NCBI RefSeq assembly: GCF_022129445.1
Contig: NZ_JADQAQ010000007.1
Span: 1 to 64,000 of the forward strand
DNA from: Photobacterium sp. Ph5
GTDB lineage: Bacteria > Pseudomonadota > Gammaproteobacteria > Enterobacterales > Vibrionaceae
DNA: 64,000 nt
Direction of reading: 5' to 3'
The notes below the pieces were generated by a model. The model worked only from the letters and a program-made list of their open reading frames with translations, did no database searches and was not told the DNA's origin. Below are positions 17,776 to 25,994 of this stretch, one piece after another; position 1 is the stretch's first letter, and each line of letters begins with the position of its first letter. The position numbers and the translations under genes were made by a program.

Positions 17776-18846
17776 TTATTTCTGCTGACTTAATGTGATG
17801 TTTTTATACTGGATCAACGCATTACTTTTTGAGCTCTTAAACGCATCATCAACATCTTGAATATAGTAAACAGGCAATGACGCTTCATTTGCCACTGCTT
17901 TACCTTCATCAGGACCTAAGCACAGCATAGTTGTTGCCCATGCATCACCTTGGATCGGATTATCTCCAAACACGGATGCTGAAACAAGATCGTGGGTGAT
18001 TGGTGCGCCCGTTCTTGGATCAAGAATATGTGAGTAATCTTTTTTGCCATCTTTAAAGTTATGGTGATACGTACCAGAAGTGTTAAGTGATACGCCATTC
18101 TCTTCATTAATCGTCACGATTTGATAAGGATGAATACCGTCTTTTAACGCTACAGGTTGCTCAATCGCCACACGCCACTTCTCACCCATTGGCTTATGCC
18201 CTTTGATCTTCATATCGCCACCGAACTCAACTAGGTAGTTCTCAACACCATCCGACTCTAAAATTTGGCTTAAACGGCTAATCGCATAACCTTCACCCAT
18301 TGAAGATAAATCAATCTGCAACTGGGGAATGGTTTTTCTAATACGTAAATGTTCAGGATCGATTTCGATTTTATTAATACCAATATCAGCACGTACCTTT
18401 GCAATCTCGGCGGCTGTTGGCACATTTAATTTATCACTTTGGAATCCCCAAAGTTTATATAACGGCTGAATAGTGGGATCATAACAACCGTGGCTTTCTT
18501 TATTGATCGCCTTTGCTATAGACAGCATATAAATAAAGTCTTTTGAAGCAGGTTGCCATTCTGTTGAAGTGCTCTTATTAAATTTAGAAATATACGAATC
18601 ATCACGATACGTTGAATATTCTTTATCAATCGCGTCTAATGCTTTATCAAACTGGGCTTTAACCTTCGTTGATGAAACATCATCTTTAGACCAATAACTC
18701 ACATGGTAGCTAGTGCCTTCTGCATAACCTGCAATTTTTTCTAACTTTGGTGGCTCACTACAACTCGACAACATCATGGTTGTAGACAATGTCAATAACA
18801 CAGCGCAGCTTCGCTTCAGGAAAACATTCGACGTTTTCGCGAACAT
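17776..18846 (-). CDS. FAD:protein FMN transferase ApbE
   Basis: 356 residues. It attaches FMN covalently to Thr/Ser of periplasmic target proteins such as NqrB/NqrC and RnfG/RnfD. A signal peptide with lipobox (MMLSSC) gives an exported lipoprotein. Family motifs are visible: EGTSYHVSYW near the N-terminus, SSMGEGYAISRL, VEFGGDMKIKG, and SHILDPRTGAPI with the FAD/metal-binding residues. Its usual partner, the nqr operon, is not in the window. Confidence 0.92.
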   Translation of the reverse strand: MFAKTSNVFLKRSCAVLLTLSTTMMLSSCSEPPKLEKIAGYAEGTSYHVSYWSKDDVSSTKVKAQFDKALDAIDKEYSTYRDDSYISKFNKSTSTEWQPASKDFIYMLSIAKAINKESHGCYDPTIQPLYKLWGFQSDKLNVPTAAEIAKVRADIGINKIEIDPEHLRIRKTIPQLQIDLSSMGEGYAISRLSQILESDGVENYLVEFGGDMKIKGHKPMGEKWRVAIEQPVALKDGIHPYQIVTINEENGVSLNTSGTYHHNFKDGKKDYSHILDPRTGAPITHDLVSASVFGDNPIQGDAWATTMLCLGPDEGKAVANEASLPVYYIQDVDDAFKSSKSNALIQYKNITLSQQK

Positions 18847-19022
18847 ACAAAAACCTTAATAACTTATAAATGTAATGAAAGTTTACCAACAGTTACTAAA
18901 CACTACTAGACAGAGGCAAAACACCGCATCTAACGTAACTACTTAACAATGAATGAAAGCTTTGCCAAATTACTGGTTAAATGTACACTAGTTACGTTTT
19001 CAGTTACCCCAGAATAGTTTCT

Positions 19023-20768
19023 ATGTATACCCTTCGTCCTTATCAGCAAGACAGTGTTAACGCGACTATCCACTATTTTCGTAAACACAACACCCCAGCA
19101 GTATTAGCCCTACCAACAGGCGCAGGTAAAAGCCTTGTCGTCGCAGAGCTTGCACGTATTGCTCGTGGGCGCGTTCTCGTGTTAACCCACGTTAAAGAGT
19201 TGGTAGAGCAAAACCATGCCAAATATGAAAGTTACGGCTTAAAAGCCTCTATTTTTTCTGCTGGATTAGGGCGAAAAGAAACCGACCAGCAAGTGGTGTT
19301 TGCTTCTGTACAATCCATGGCAAACAGCTTAGATAAATTCAAAGAACAATTTTCATTATTAGTCATTGATGAGTGTCACCGTGTACCTGATGATGAAAAC
19401 AGTGCTTATCGTAAAGTTATTAAGCACGTTCAAGACATAAACCCAAACATTAAAATTCTTGGCTTAACTGCGACACCTTATCGCTTAGGCATGGGCTGGA
19501 TTTACAAATACCATACCCGAGGACAGGTTCGTACCGAGCAAGATCGCTTCTTCCGCGACTGTATTTTTGAATTACCGATCCGCTATCTATTAGACGAAGG
19601 CTTTTTAACCGAGCCCAAAATCATGGATATGGCAGTAATTGGTTATGATTTCTCATCCATTACCCCTTCATCGACAGGCCACTACAAAGAAGCTGATTTG
19701 GATAGCGTGATTGGAAAATCAGAGCGTGCAACACCAATGATCATTGAACAAGTGATTGATTATGCTAAAGATCGTAAAGGTGTGATGATATTCGCCTCAA
19801 CCGTTAATCACGCCCAAGAAATCATGGGCTACTTATCCGGTGAAAATGCCGCGTTGGTGATTGGTGATACCCCTCTTGATGAACGCGATCGCATCATCAA
19901 TGATTTCAAAGCGCAAAAGATTAAATACTTAGTTAACGTTTCAGTGTTAACGACTGGCTTTGATGCGCCACATGTGGATTTAATTGCTATTCTTCGCCCA
20001 ACAGAATCTATCAGCTTATATCAGCAAATTGTTGGTCGAGGCTTACGTTTAGCTGATGGTAAAAAAGACTGTTTAGTATTGGAATATGCTGGTAACTGTT
20101 ACGATTTGTACCAACCTGAAGTAGGTGATCCAAAGCCCAATTCAGAGAGTGAAGTAGTGATGGTACCTTGCCCTGCTTGTGGCTTTAAAAACAGCTTTTG
20201 GGGCAAACTCGATCCCGCAGGCTTTTTAGTTGAGCACTATGGACGTCGTTGCCAAGGCTATTTTGAGGATGATGAAACTGGCGAGCGTGAAGAGTGTGGT
20301 TATCGTTTCCGCGCTAAATACTGCGAAGAATGTGGCGCTGATAACGATATCGCCGCAAGACGCTGCCATCTTTGTGAGGCGGTCATGGTTGATCCGGATA
20401 AAAAACTGCGTGAGGCGTTAAAACTTAAAGACGCCATGATCATGAAATGTACAGACATGCGTTTAGAGCCAGGCAAGAATAAATTCGATAAACCACAGTT
20501 AAAAGTGGTTTATGTCGGCGATGAAGGTAATGAAATTAACGAAGTGTGGACGCTTTCTAATAAAACCCAGAAGCAAGAGTTTCTTAAGCGTTTTATTAAT
20601 CCTCATTTAGTGGATCGTCACCGCCCATTCACCGATACCGCCCCAACAAAAGTTGCTAATAACGAGCACCGTTTACGTCCACCTGAAATTGTAATCGCCC
20701 GTAAAAATGGTCGCTTTTGGGCAATTCGAGACAAGTTGTTCGATTTAGATCAATATCAGAAAGACTGA
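19023..20768 (+). CDS. DEAD/DEAH helicase RadD (YejH)
   Basis: 581 residues from ATG at 19023, matching E. coli RadD (586); an in-frame ATG at 18981 would add 14 residues. It is a superfamily 2 helicase-like ATPase acting with RecA and SSB in DNA repair. Walker A is PTGAGKS, motif II is DECH (VIDECHRV), motif III is LTATP, and motif VI is QIVGRGLR. The C-terminus has the zinc-binding cysteines of RadD (CPACGF, CGYRFRAKYCEECG, CHLCE). It is monocistronic. Confidence 0.92.
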   Translation: MYTLRPYQQDSVNATIHYFRKHNTPAVLALPTGAGKSLVVAELARIARGRVLVLTHVKELVEQNHAKYESYGLKASIFSAGLGRKETDQQVVFASVQSMANSLDKFKEQFSLLVIDECHRVPDDENSAYRKVIKHVQDINPNIKILGLTATPYRLGMGWIYKYHTRGQVRTEQDRFFRDCIFELPIRYLLDEGFLTEPKIMDMAVIGYDFSSITPSSTGHYKEADLDSVIGKSERATPMIIEQVIDYAKDRKGVMIFASTVNHAQEIMGYLSGENAALVIGDTPLDERDRIINDFKAQKIKYLVNVSVLTTGFDAPHVDLIAILRPTESISLYQQIVGRGLRLADGKKDCLVLEYAGNCYDLYQPEVGDPKPNSESEVVMVPCPACGFKNSFWGKLDPAGFLVEHYGRRCQGYFEDDETGEREECGYRFRAKYCEECGADNDIAARRCHLCEAVMVDPDKKLREALKLKDAMIMKCTDMRLEPGKNKFDKPQLKVVYVGDEGNEINEVWTLSNKTQKQEFLKRFINPHLVDRHRPFTDTAPTKVANNEHRLRPPEIVIARKNGRFWAIRDKLFDLDQYQKD

Positions 20769-20789
20769 AGTCGTAATACATCTTTAAAT

Positions 20790-20830
20790 AAGACGCTGAA
20801 TCTCTTTTTTGAGTGAATCAGGCGTTTTAT
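20790..20830 (+). terminator. Probable terminator of radD
   Basis: An imperfect hairpin (AGACGCTGAATCTC with GAGTGAATCAGGCGTTTT) and a T run, starting 21 bp past the stop codon. Confidence 0.5.
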
Positions 20831-21015
20831 TACTAGTCGTACGGTCAGTGTTGCCATGAATCACAAATAAACCCCTTTCTTGGTGATCACAAGTGAGTTA
20901 GCTTAACTACTAACTCATTTGTGGACAAAACCGTGTTAGACAGCCAGCTCTATTCAGGCAGGTTGATATTAGGAAAAGTATTGATAACTCCTACATGAAA
21001 TTCCTTTTAGAGTAC

Positions 21016-21040
21016 AAAAAGACCGCCACTGTAGGCGGTC
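21016..21040 (-). terminator. Intrinsic terminator of the 75-aa membrane protein gene
   Basis: GACCGCC / GGCGGTC hairpin. Read on the minus strand it ends in TTTTT, 28 bp past the stop at 21068. Confidence 0.8.
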
Positions 21041-21067
21041 ATTTAACAATAAAGCTATTTATGCGCA

Positions 21068-21295
21068 CTAAGGTAAGAAAGAAGAATATTCAGGAAAATA
21101 TTTAGTAACACACATACCTAGAAAAAATAAAAATAAACCAAAAAGTCCTTTGATGCCCCAAAGAACTAATGGATAAATAATTCCTGACCGTATGCTTTGT
21201 TTACCAACCTCCTTTGCAGCAATTTCACTGATATGTAGATCTTTTAATTTTCGGTCTTGCTCTTTTTGTTCTGGTGTCGGGTTATAAAAATTCAT
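21068..21295 (-). CDS. Small membrane protein, 75 aa, unknown
   Basis: A charged N-terminus (NPTPEQKEQDRKLKDLHISE) is followed by one or two hydrophobic segments (about residues 39-66: IYPLVLWGIKGLFGLFLFFLG). It is followed by a good terminator, which supports expression. I do not recognise a family. The gene stands alone between radD and a long empty region. Confidence 0.55.
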   Translation of the reverse strand: MNFYNPTPEQKEQDRKLKDLHISEIAAKEVGKQSIRSGIIYPLVLWGIKGLFGLFLFFLGMCVTKYFPEYSSFLP

Positions 21296-21877
21296 GGTTA
21301 TAACGTCACTTATCTAAAACAGAGGTAAACATGAATATATAGATTTATTTTAATTTTGAATAAGTAATCTTTTCGCTAAAAACTGCTGTATTTAACATAT
21401 TCGATCTTTCACGAACTTCGTGATCGAAACTCAAGACAATTGTACAGTAAAGCATGAATTTTTATAATAAAAAGCATATAAAACAAGTACAAATTTGACG
21501 TCATAATTTTGTTAAAGATGTTACTGGTTTCAGAATATTCAATCAGGGCGGTGTTTGTGAATTAGAGCACCAAAAGTGACGCTTAAATAAGATATGAATG
21601 AATAAAAGGTCTAACGCATAAAGGGGCAGAAATAAGTCAAACCTAATAATCAAACTATTGTGCCAACTTTGGAAATTCGGGACAAGAAATGGATAGAAGT
21701 AAGCACTGAGTACCATGTAGTTAAGATCTGCGTTATTAATTGTTGATGTGGCAACTAAGTAAACCTATTCGTCCTCCACAAATTATATTCTATCCGTCAT
21801 CCAGCAATTTCAATCAGGCGTAATTAAATCTTCCTAGGTATCATTTCTACGATTTCTGAGTTGGAGTATCAAAAACA
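21296..21877. other. 582-bp intergenic region without a recognised gene
   Basis: No ORF with coding character. A near-palindrome at about 21400-21428 (TCGATCTTTCACGAA with TTCGTGATCGA) could be an operator or hairpin. The AraC/GyrI gene downstream has only a loose Shine-Dalgarno (TTGGAG). Confidence 0.35.
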
Positions 21878-22741
21878 ATGAGCGTGATGAAACGTCATGA
21901 ACGACAGATAAAGAAAGTGTGCGATTTTATAGATAGCAACCTAGACGGCGAATTCTCACTTGAGCAACTAAGCACAGTAGCTGCCAGTTCAAAGTACCAC
22001 TTTCACCGTATCTTTAAGGCATTCATGGGGATCAGTGCTATGCAATATGTGTTGCTGGCACGAATGAAACGCGCTTCTTTCAGGTTAGCATTTGAGTCAG
22101 AGTTCAGTGTTACTGATATTGCTTTTGAAGCTCAATTCGAAAGCCTAGAAGCCTTTACACGTGCTTTTTCAAGGATATTTGGGCAAACACCTTCCCAATT
22201 TAGAAATCAGCCTGAGTGGCGTTCTTGGCACTCAAAATATGAATATCATCCACCAATAACAGGAGAAAGTGTAATGGATGTTCAAATCGTAGATTTCGAA
22301 AAAAGAGAAGTTGCATTAATTGAACATAAAGGTAGCCCACTACTGGTATACGAGACAGCAGCTAAGTTTATAAATTGGCGAAAATCGACAGGTTTATCTC
22401 CAATAAAAGCCAGCGAAACATTTGGTATTCCTCACTCTGACCCAAGCGATACGCCAGATGATGAGTTTCAGTTTGATATCTGTGGCTCGCACAAAGGAGA
22501 GGTTCCAGAGAACACCTATGGAATAAAATCTGGAACAATACCAAGTGGCAGGTGCGCTATGGCGATCCATAAAGGAAGCCATGACAACATTGGCGACACC
22601 GTGTATCACTTATATCAAAAATGGCTGCCAGATAGTAAAGAAGAATTAAGAGACTACCCTTGTTACTTCCGTTACTTAAATTTTGTTCATGAAGTCAATG
22701 AATGTGAGTTGTTAACGGAGATTTACCTACCGATCAAATAG
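21878..22741 (+). CDS. AraC-family regulator with GyrI-like effector domain (Rob/SbmC type)
   Basis: 287 residues. The N-terminal AraC DNA-binding domain (about 8-108) has LEQLSTVAASSKYHFHRIF, DIAFEAQFESLEAFTRAF and IFGQTPSQFR. The C-terminal GyrI-like small-molecule-binding domain (about 132-287) begins MDVQIVDFEKREVALIEH and includes GRCAMAIHKGSHDNIGDTVY. The layout matches Rob-like regulators, in which the GyrI domain binds hydrophobic ligands. It stands alone, and its target is unknown. Confidence 0.88.
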   Translation: MSVMKRHERQIKKVCDFIDSNLDGEFSLEQLSTVAASSKYHFHRIFKAFMGISAMQYVLLARMKRASFRLAFESEFSVTDIAFEAQFESLEAFTRAFSRIFGQTPSQFRNQPEWRSWHSKYEYHPPITGESVMDVQIVDFEKREVALIEHKGSPLLVYETAAKFINWRKSTGLSPIKASETFGIPHSDPSDTPDDEFQFDICGSHKGEVPENTYGIKSGTIPSGRCAMAIHKGSHDNIGDTVYHLYQKWLPDSKEELRDYPCYFRYLNFVHEVNECELLTEIYLPIK

Positions 22742-22790
22742 TAAGTAGCTAAGGGAAATAATAGACTCGGACCTGCGTCGAGTCTGTAAT

Positions 22791-22991
22791 ATGGCATCTG
22801 CACAGAGAGCGATTGTAAGCTTGGGAATAGCAGTAGGTGCAATGGGCATTATTAGCGTTACAGACGATCTTAATATCTTAGACAATATGCCATAGCAGCC
22901 TTCTGTGGATATCGTTCTAGTCACGGAAGCCGAACCTCATCCAATATTAGAAAAAGAACGCATAGAACAATTGGTTGAGCTAATGCCTTAA
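22791..22991 (+). pseudogene. Small 66-codon ORF split by an in-frame TAG
   Basis: One frame runs ATG (22791) to TAA (22991), broken only by TAG at 22893-22895. The translation is MASAQRAIVSLGIAVGAMG.. up to LDNMP, stop, then QPSVDIVLVTEAEPHPILEK and on to VELMP. The second half looks like real protein sequence. A hairpin AGACTCG..CGAGTCT (22763-22785) lies just upstream. I do not recognise the family; it may be a decayed small gene. Confidence 0.35.
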
Positions 22992-23000
22992 ACGGATTCG

Positions 23001-23573
23001 CTAGCCAATGACAAAGGTAAATTCACCAGTTAAACGCCCGTCGATTCGCATAGTTTCAAACTGTAGATGATCACGGGCTTTTCCACCCCACCATTCATTA
23101 CCAGTATTACCTTTTAAGTACAATTGGGTGGTAAGCAGTTCTTGATTGCCATGCCACAACTTAACATGAATATGTGGTGGACGAGAAGCGTAAGGTACAG
23201 GATACAATGTCTGGAATAAGTAGCGTCCATCCGATTGAGTTTCCACCGCGCCAAACCCTGCAAAGTGAGCATCAAACATATCGGTATTTGGCTGGTTTGG
23301 GTGAGAATAGATACCTTGCCCATCACACTGCCAGATTTCTAGTTTGATGCCTGAAACAGGGTTTCCCGTTGTATCCACTACTTTCCCTTGCAATATGATG
23401 GGCTCTCCAATTAATCCTTCAGTCTGAAGTAATAAATTTGATCGAAGAGGAATACGATCGACCGGATAAAATGGTCCCTCTGCTTGTTCAGGTGTTAACT
23501 GTATCGGCGTTTTGGCTTTTAAACGTGTCGTAAAAATCAAACTCAAAAGCGCTAAAAAGTGTCGTCGTTCCAT
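23001..23573 (-). CDS. Intradiol ring-cleavage dioxygenase-family protein, exported
   Basis: 190 residues. The N-terminus MERRHFLALLSLIFTTRLKA is a signal peptide. The fold pattern matches intradiol dioxygenases (protocatechuate 3,4-dioxygenase-like): EQAEGPFYPVDRIP, DTTGNPVSGIKLEIWQCDGQ, and the Fe(III) ligands expected as Y in GIYSHP, Y in the PVPYASRPP region, and two H in PHIHVK. Such exported members are common, but their substrates are rarely known. No catabolic operon surrounds it. Confidence 0.8.
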   Translation of the reverse strand: MERRHFLALLSLIFTTRLKAKTPIQLTPEQAEGPFYPVDRIPLRSNLLLQTEGLIGEPIILQGKVVDTTGNPVSGIKLEIWQCDGQGIYSHPNQPNTDMFDAHFAGFGAVETQSDGRYLFQTLYPVPYASRPPHIHVKLWHGNQELLTTQLYLKGNTGNEWWGGKARDHLQFETMRIDGRLTGEFTFVIG

Positions 23574-23793
23574 GGTGTCACCAATCGCTAGTTTTAGTTA
23601 AGTTTGGTTAAAATTGAACGATTTGCCAAGACTAAGCTGTGGATAATATAGTTTTATCAGCATCAGAAACATTTGGATATAAAACCTTGTTAAGATGTGA
23701 AGCAAGCAATACCGAAGTCTCAGCAAACTAACTTAAACACTAAAACCAGCACACAGTAAAATGCCCGTATGGTAAAACACTCTAAACAATTTG

Positions 23794-24267
23794 TTATTTT
23801 TTCACTGGGTACACAGTTTTAAAATGCTCTAAGACAAGCACCATATCTTCTGATGGACTGATATTGAGTTCTTCGCACTCTTTTGAGAAGAAATCCCAGT
23901 GAGCTTTTTTCCACCAGCCTAGCGTTTTGTCACCTTCACCTTCTAACGCAGCAAACTCAGCCGTAATTTCATTGTATTTGCACTTTGATACGGAAGTTAT
24001 TTCTATAATACAAACGGGTTCACCAGACCAATTAGTTACAACCTGAAGATGTCCCACTTCAGGCATAAGTTCACCTTGTTCGCTATACCAAATCTCTAAA
24101 CTGCATGAGGCTCGTTTTTCACCACGTAATATGAGATCAGCGCATAGGTTTGCATTATATTCATCGGCACAAAAATAATCGGAACTAAATGAGGTGTACT
24201 TTGATGCATTTTCACAGGGCAGAGAACTAAGATATTGTTCTAGGTATAATTTACTTCTTTCATCCAT
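23794..24267 (-). CDS. ASCH domain protein
   Basis: 157 residues, soluble. It has the ASCH pattern with EKRASCSLEIWYSEQGELMP (about residues 51-70), a strand region VGHLQVVTNWSGEPVCIIEI and a C-terminal WWKKAHWDFFSKECEEL. ASCH domains bind RNA, and some are amidohydrolases acting on acetylated cytidine. The stop codon overlaps TAACAAATTGTTTAGAG, which resembles the start of an integron attC site. Together with its two upstream neighbours this could be a cassette remnant. Confidence 0.8.
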   Translation of the reverse strand: MDERSKLYLEQYLSSLPCENASKYTSFSSDYFCADEYNANLCADLILRGEKRASCSLEIWYSEQGELMPEVGHLQVVTNWSGEPVCIIEITSVSKCKYNEITAEFAALEGEGDKTLGWWKKAHWDFFSKECEELNISPSEDMVLVLEHFKTVYPVKK

Positions 24268-24302
24268 GATCTTTACTCAATTTTCGTCTTGAACGCTTAT
24301 TC

Positions 24303-24680
24303 TTAGCGTGGTTCAGCTCGGCTCTCGATGCCCAACTCTTGTTGTTTACGCTTACTTAAACCACTAGCTACGATGCGGTAAGACTCAGACAAATAATACT
24401 TTAAATCGTCGTCTAATTTACCCGAGGTCTCAATTTGCTGTATCCACTTCATTCCACGATTAGCAAAATATGGCGCAGGTTTATAACCATCACTATTACT
24501 AAGAAACTCAAAATTTAAATTAGACGTTTTAAACGTGAATGCTGCTTGGGAACCATCACTCCAGCCACCTATGGCAAAGACTTTACCACCGACTTTCCAT
24601 ACATAGGAATTTCCCTATTGAACGACGTGACTTGTTCCAATAAAAGAGCCGCAAAAATGGTTAAATTCTTCGTAATTCAT
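24303..24680 (-). pseudogene. MmcQ/YjbR-family gene with nonsense codon 22
   Basis: The frame from ATG at 24680 to TAA at 24303 is 126 codons long and intact except for TAG at 24617-24615 (codon 22). The translation reads NYEEFNHFCGSFIGTSHVVQ, stop, GNSYVWKVGGKVFAIGGW and so on. In this family the position is normally Trp (VxWGNSxVWKVGGKVFA), so TGG to TAG is the simplest explanation. Downstream the protein is complete (NRGMKWIQ, YYLSESYRIVASGLSKRKQQ). YjbR proteins have a CyaY-like, DNA-binding fold. Confidence 0.8.
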
Positions 24681-24716
24681 ACTGACTTCCCTATTAGATC
24701 ATGTAGCCGCGTTAAG

Positions 24717-24743
24717 TATTTCCAATATTTACTTATCTGTTAT
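24717..24743. repeat. Second copy of the short repeat (uninterrupted)
   Basis: TATTTCCAATATTTACTTAT followed directly by CTGTTAT, the same sequence that is split by a 59-bp insert at 200-290. It begins at the stop codon of the methyltransferase gene. Confidence 0.5.
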
Positions 24744-25315
24744 ATAACTTTTCGCGCGATGATATGGATTGCCTTACTTTTATGACCTGATATAGTCGAG
24801 TTATCGACCAGCGTAGAACTCTCAACATTAAAATCTATTAGTAACGCTTCAAACTCTGCTTTTGAACTATGCCACATCGATACGCCTGTACCTGAAACAA
24901 AATGTAAGCTTTGGTCTGAACAAAACTCAGCTAGATAAATAATACCCTGAGGTTTGAGCACTCGGTGTATTTCGCTAAGTATATTGTCACGACAGCTTTG
25001 CTCTGGAATACAAGTGAGTACGGCACACAAAACTATCGAATCAAATTCGCTATCAGGGAAAGGCAAAACCTCAGTTGATAAATATCTTAAATCAAGCTCT
25101 GGACATTCGTTCAAACCTCGGCTTACCATTTCTTTCGATGAATCGATGCCAACGACTTCACGATAACCAAGCTCTAATATCTGTTTTGTGATGCGTCCAT
25201 ATCCACAACCAAAGTCCAAAATTTTAGATTCAAGCGGTACAGATGCAACAAAATCATCAGCTGATATTTTTAAATTAAAATTGACTCGATCCGCCACAGA
25301 GTCCCATTCACTCAT
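24740..25315 (-). CDS. Class I SAM-dependent methyltransferase
   Basis: 191 residues. Motif I is ILDFGCGYGRITKQIL (about residues 32-47). VVGIDSSKEMVSRG is the acidic loop binding the SAM ribose. DSIVLCAVLTCIP and LKPQGIIYLAEF are motifs II and III. The substrate is unknown. AGGGAGGAAATCC before the ATG is a strong Shine-Dalgarno. Just upstream (25333-25349, read on the minus strand) the sequence CCGTTTAAGGGGGCGTTA matches the 3' end of Vibrio-type attC sites. This suggests the gene arrived as an integron cassette. Confidence 0.85.
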   Translation of the reverse strand: MSEWDSVADRVNFNLKISADDFVASVPLESKILDFGCGYGRITKQILELGYREVVGIDSSKEMVSRGLNECPELDLRYLSTEVLPFPDSEFDSIVLCAVLTCIPEQSCRDNILSEIHRVLKPQGIIYLAEFCSDQSLHFVSGTGVSMWHSSKAEFEALLIDFNVESSTLVDNSTISGHKSKAIHIIARKVI

Positions 25316-25332
25316 GGATTTCCTCCCTCTGT

Positions 25333-25353
25333 CATATAACGCCCCCTTAAACG
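25333..25353 (-). other. attC-like half site
   Basis: On the minus strand GTCCGTTTAAGGGGGCGTTA closely resembles the terminal part of vibrio attC repeats (..CCTTAGGCGGGCGTTA), placed about 20 bp before the methyltransferase start as in cassettes. I could not find the matching left half. Confidence 0.4.
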
Positions 25354-25398
25354 GACAAACTTAGCCATACTTCACATCATCATAGCTTTTACAGATAA

Positions 25399-25425
25399 AT
25401 GCTCTACGATAGGTAGAGCATTGCA
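25399..25425 (-). terminator. Hairpin after the amphi-Trp gene
   Basis: AATGCTCTAC / GTAGAGCATT inverted repeat just past the stop at 25433. On the minus strand it is followed by TTATCTG, so the T tract is weak. Confidence 0.5.
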
Positions 25426-25432
25426 ATCTTGA

Positions 25433-25663
25433 TTAGTTATTGTCATTACGCCATTTAATTTGGAATTCGATTTCTTCTTCATCCCCTTCGCGCTCATGCT
25501 CAATGCTGTATTCCGCACGAACAGGCACATAAATACGCTCACCCGCAATTTGAATGTCAAAACGAGTGCCATTTTCTACCGCATCCGCTAGACGACGTAA
25601 CTTGGCAGCAAATTCAGCATTGGAATATTGTTTTTCTATGTCTCTTTCTTGTTTTTCTGTCAT
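25433..25663 (-). CDS. Amphi-Trp domain-containing protein
   Basis: 76 residues with the amphi-Trp layout: a helix (AEFAAKLRRLADAVENGTRF), strands DIQIAGERIYVPVRAEYSIEHE, an acidic run and the final EIEFQIKWRN with the conserved Trp. AAAGGAG precedes the ATG. The family is small, soluble and of unknown function. It is followed by a hairpin and then by the possible cassette region. Confidence 0.8.
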   Translation of the reverse strand: MTEKQERDIEKQYSNAEFAAKLRRLADAVENGTRFDIQIAGERIYVPVRAEYSIEHEREGDEEEIEFQIKWRNDNN

Positions 25664-25994
25664 GATTTTCTCCTTTTAAAGATATAAAACAACGTTAATA
25701 AAATTACATCGAATTAAATAAATTACAACTGTTTAAGAAGCCAACAGGTATTGCTACAACACGTTTCAGTAAATGTCCAAATCATTGAAATATCATTACA
25801 ATTCACATTTCCGCATTGAAAGCTTTTGCTGAAAGTTTTAGCTTGATAGATAACGGTTTTTCCATACTCCCCTGATGCGAATGCATATCTTATTTGCTCA
25901 ACACTGAGCCACATCATCGGTCGCTATAGAAAGTTTAACCATCAAAACATACAGCTCTTTGCTTTTGTTTCGATAATTACATGTAGGCCACATT
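25664..25994. other. 331-bp intergenic region with a doubtful 64-aa ORF
   Basis: The minus strand holds a 64-codon ORF (25723-25917) rich in Cys and Trp and without a Shine-Dalgarno. I do not count it as a gene. The region must also carry the promoter for the glutathionylspermidine gene. Confidence 0.3.

Noticed and set aside
16289-24680. Stop-codon recoding as an explanation for three in-frame stops
   Set aside because: The stops are both TAA and TAG, other genes use both normally as terminators, and no recoding machinery is seen. Point mutations or sequence errors are simpler.
25723-25917. 64-codon minus-strand ORF rich in Cys and Trp
   Set aside because: No ribosome-binding site, no recognisable pattern, and unusual composition. 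It could be real but I cannot support it.
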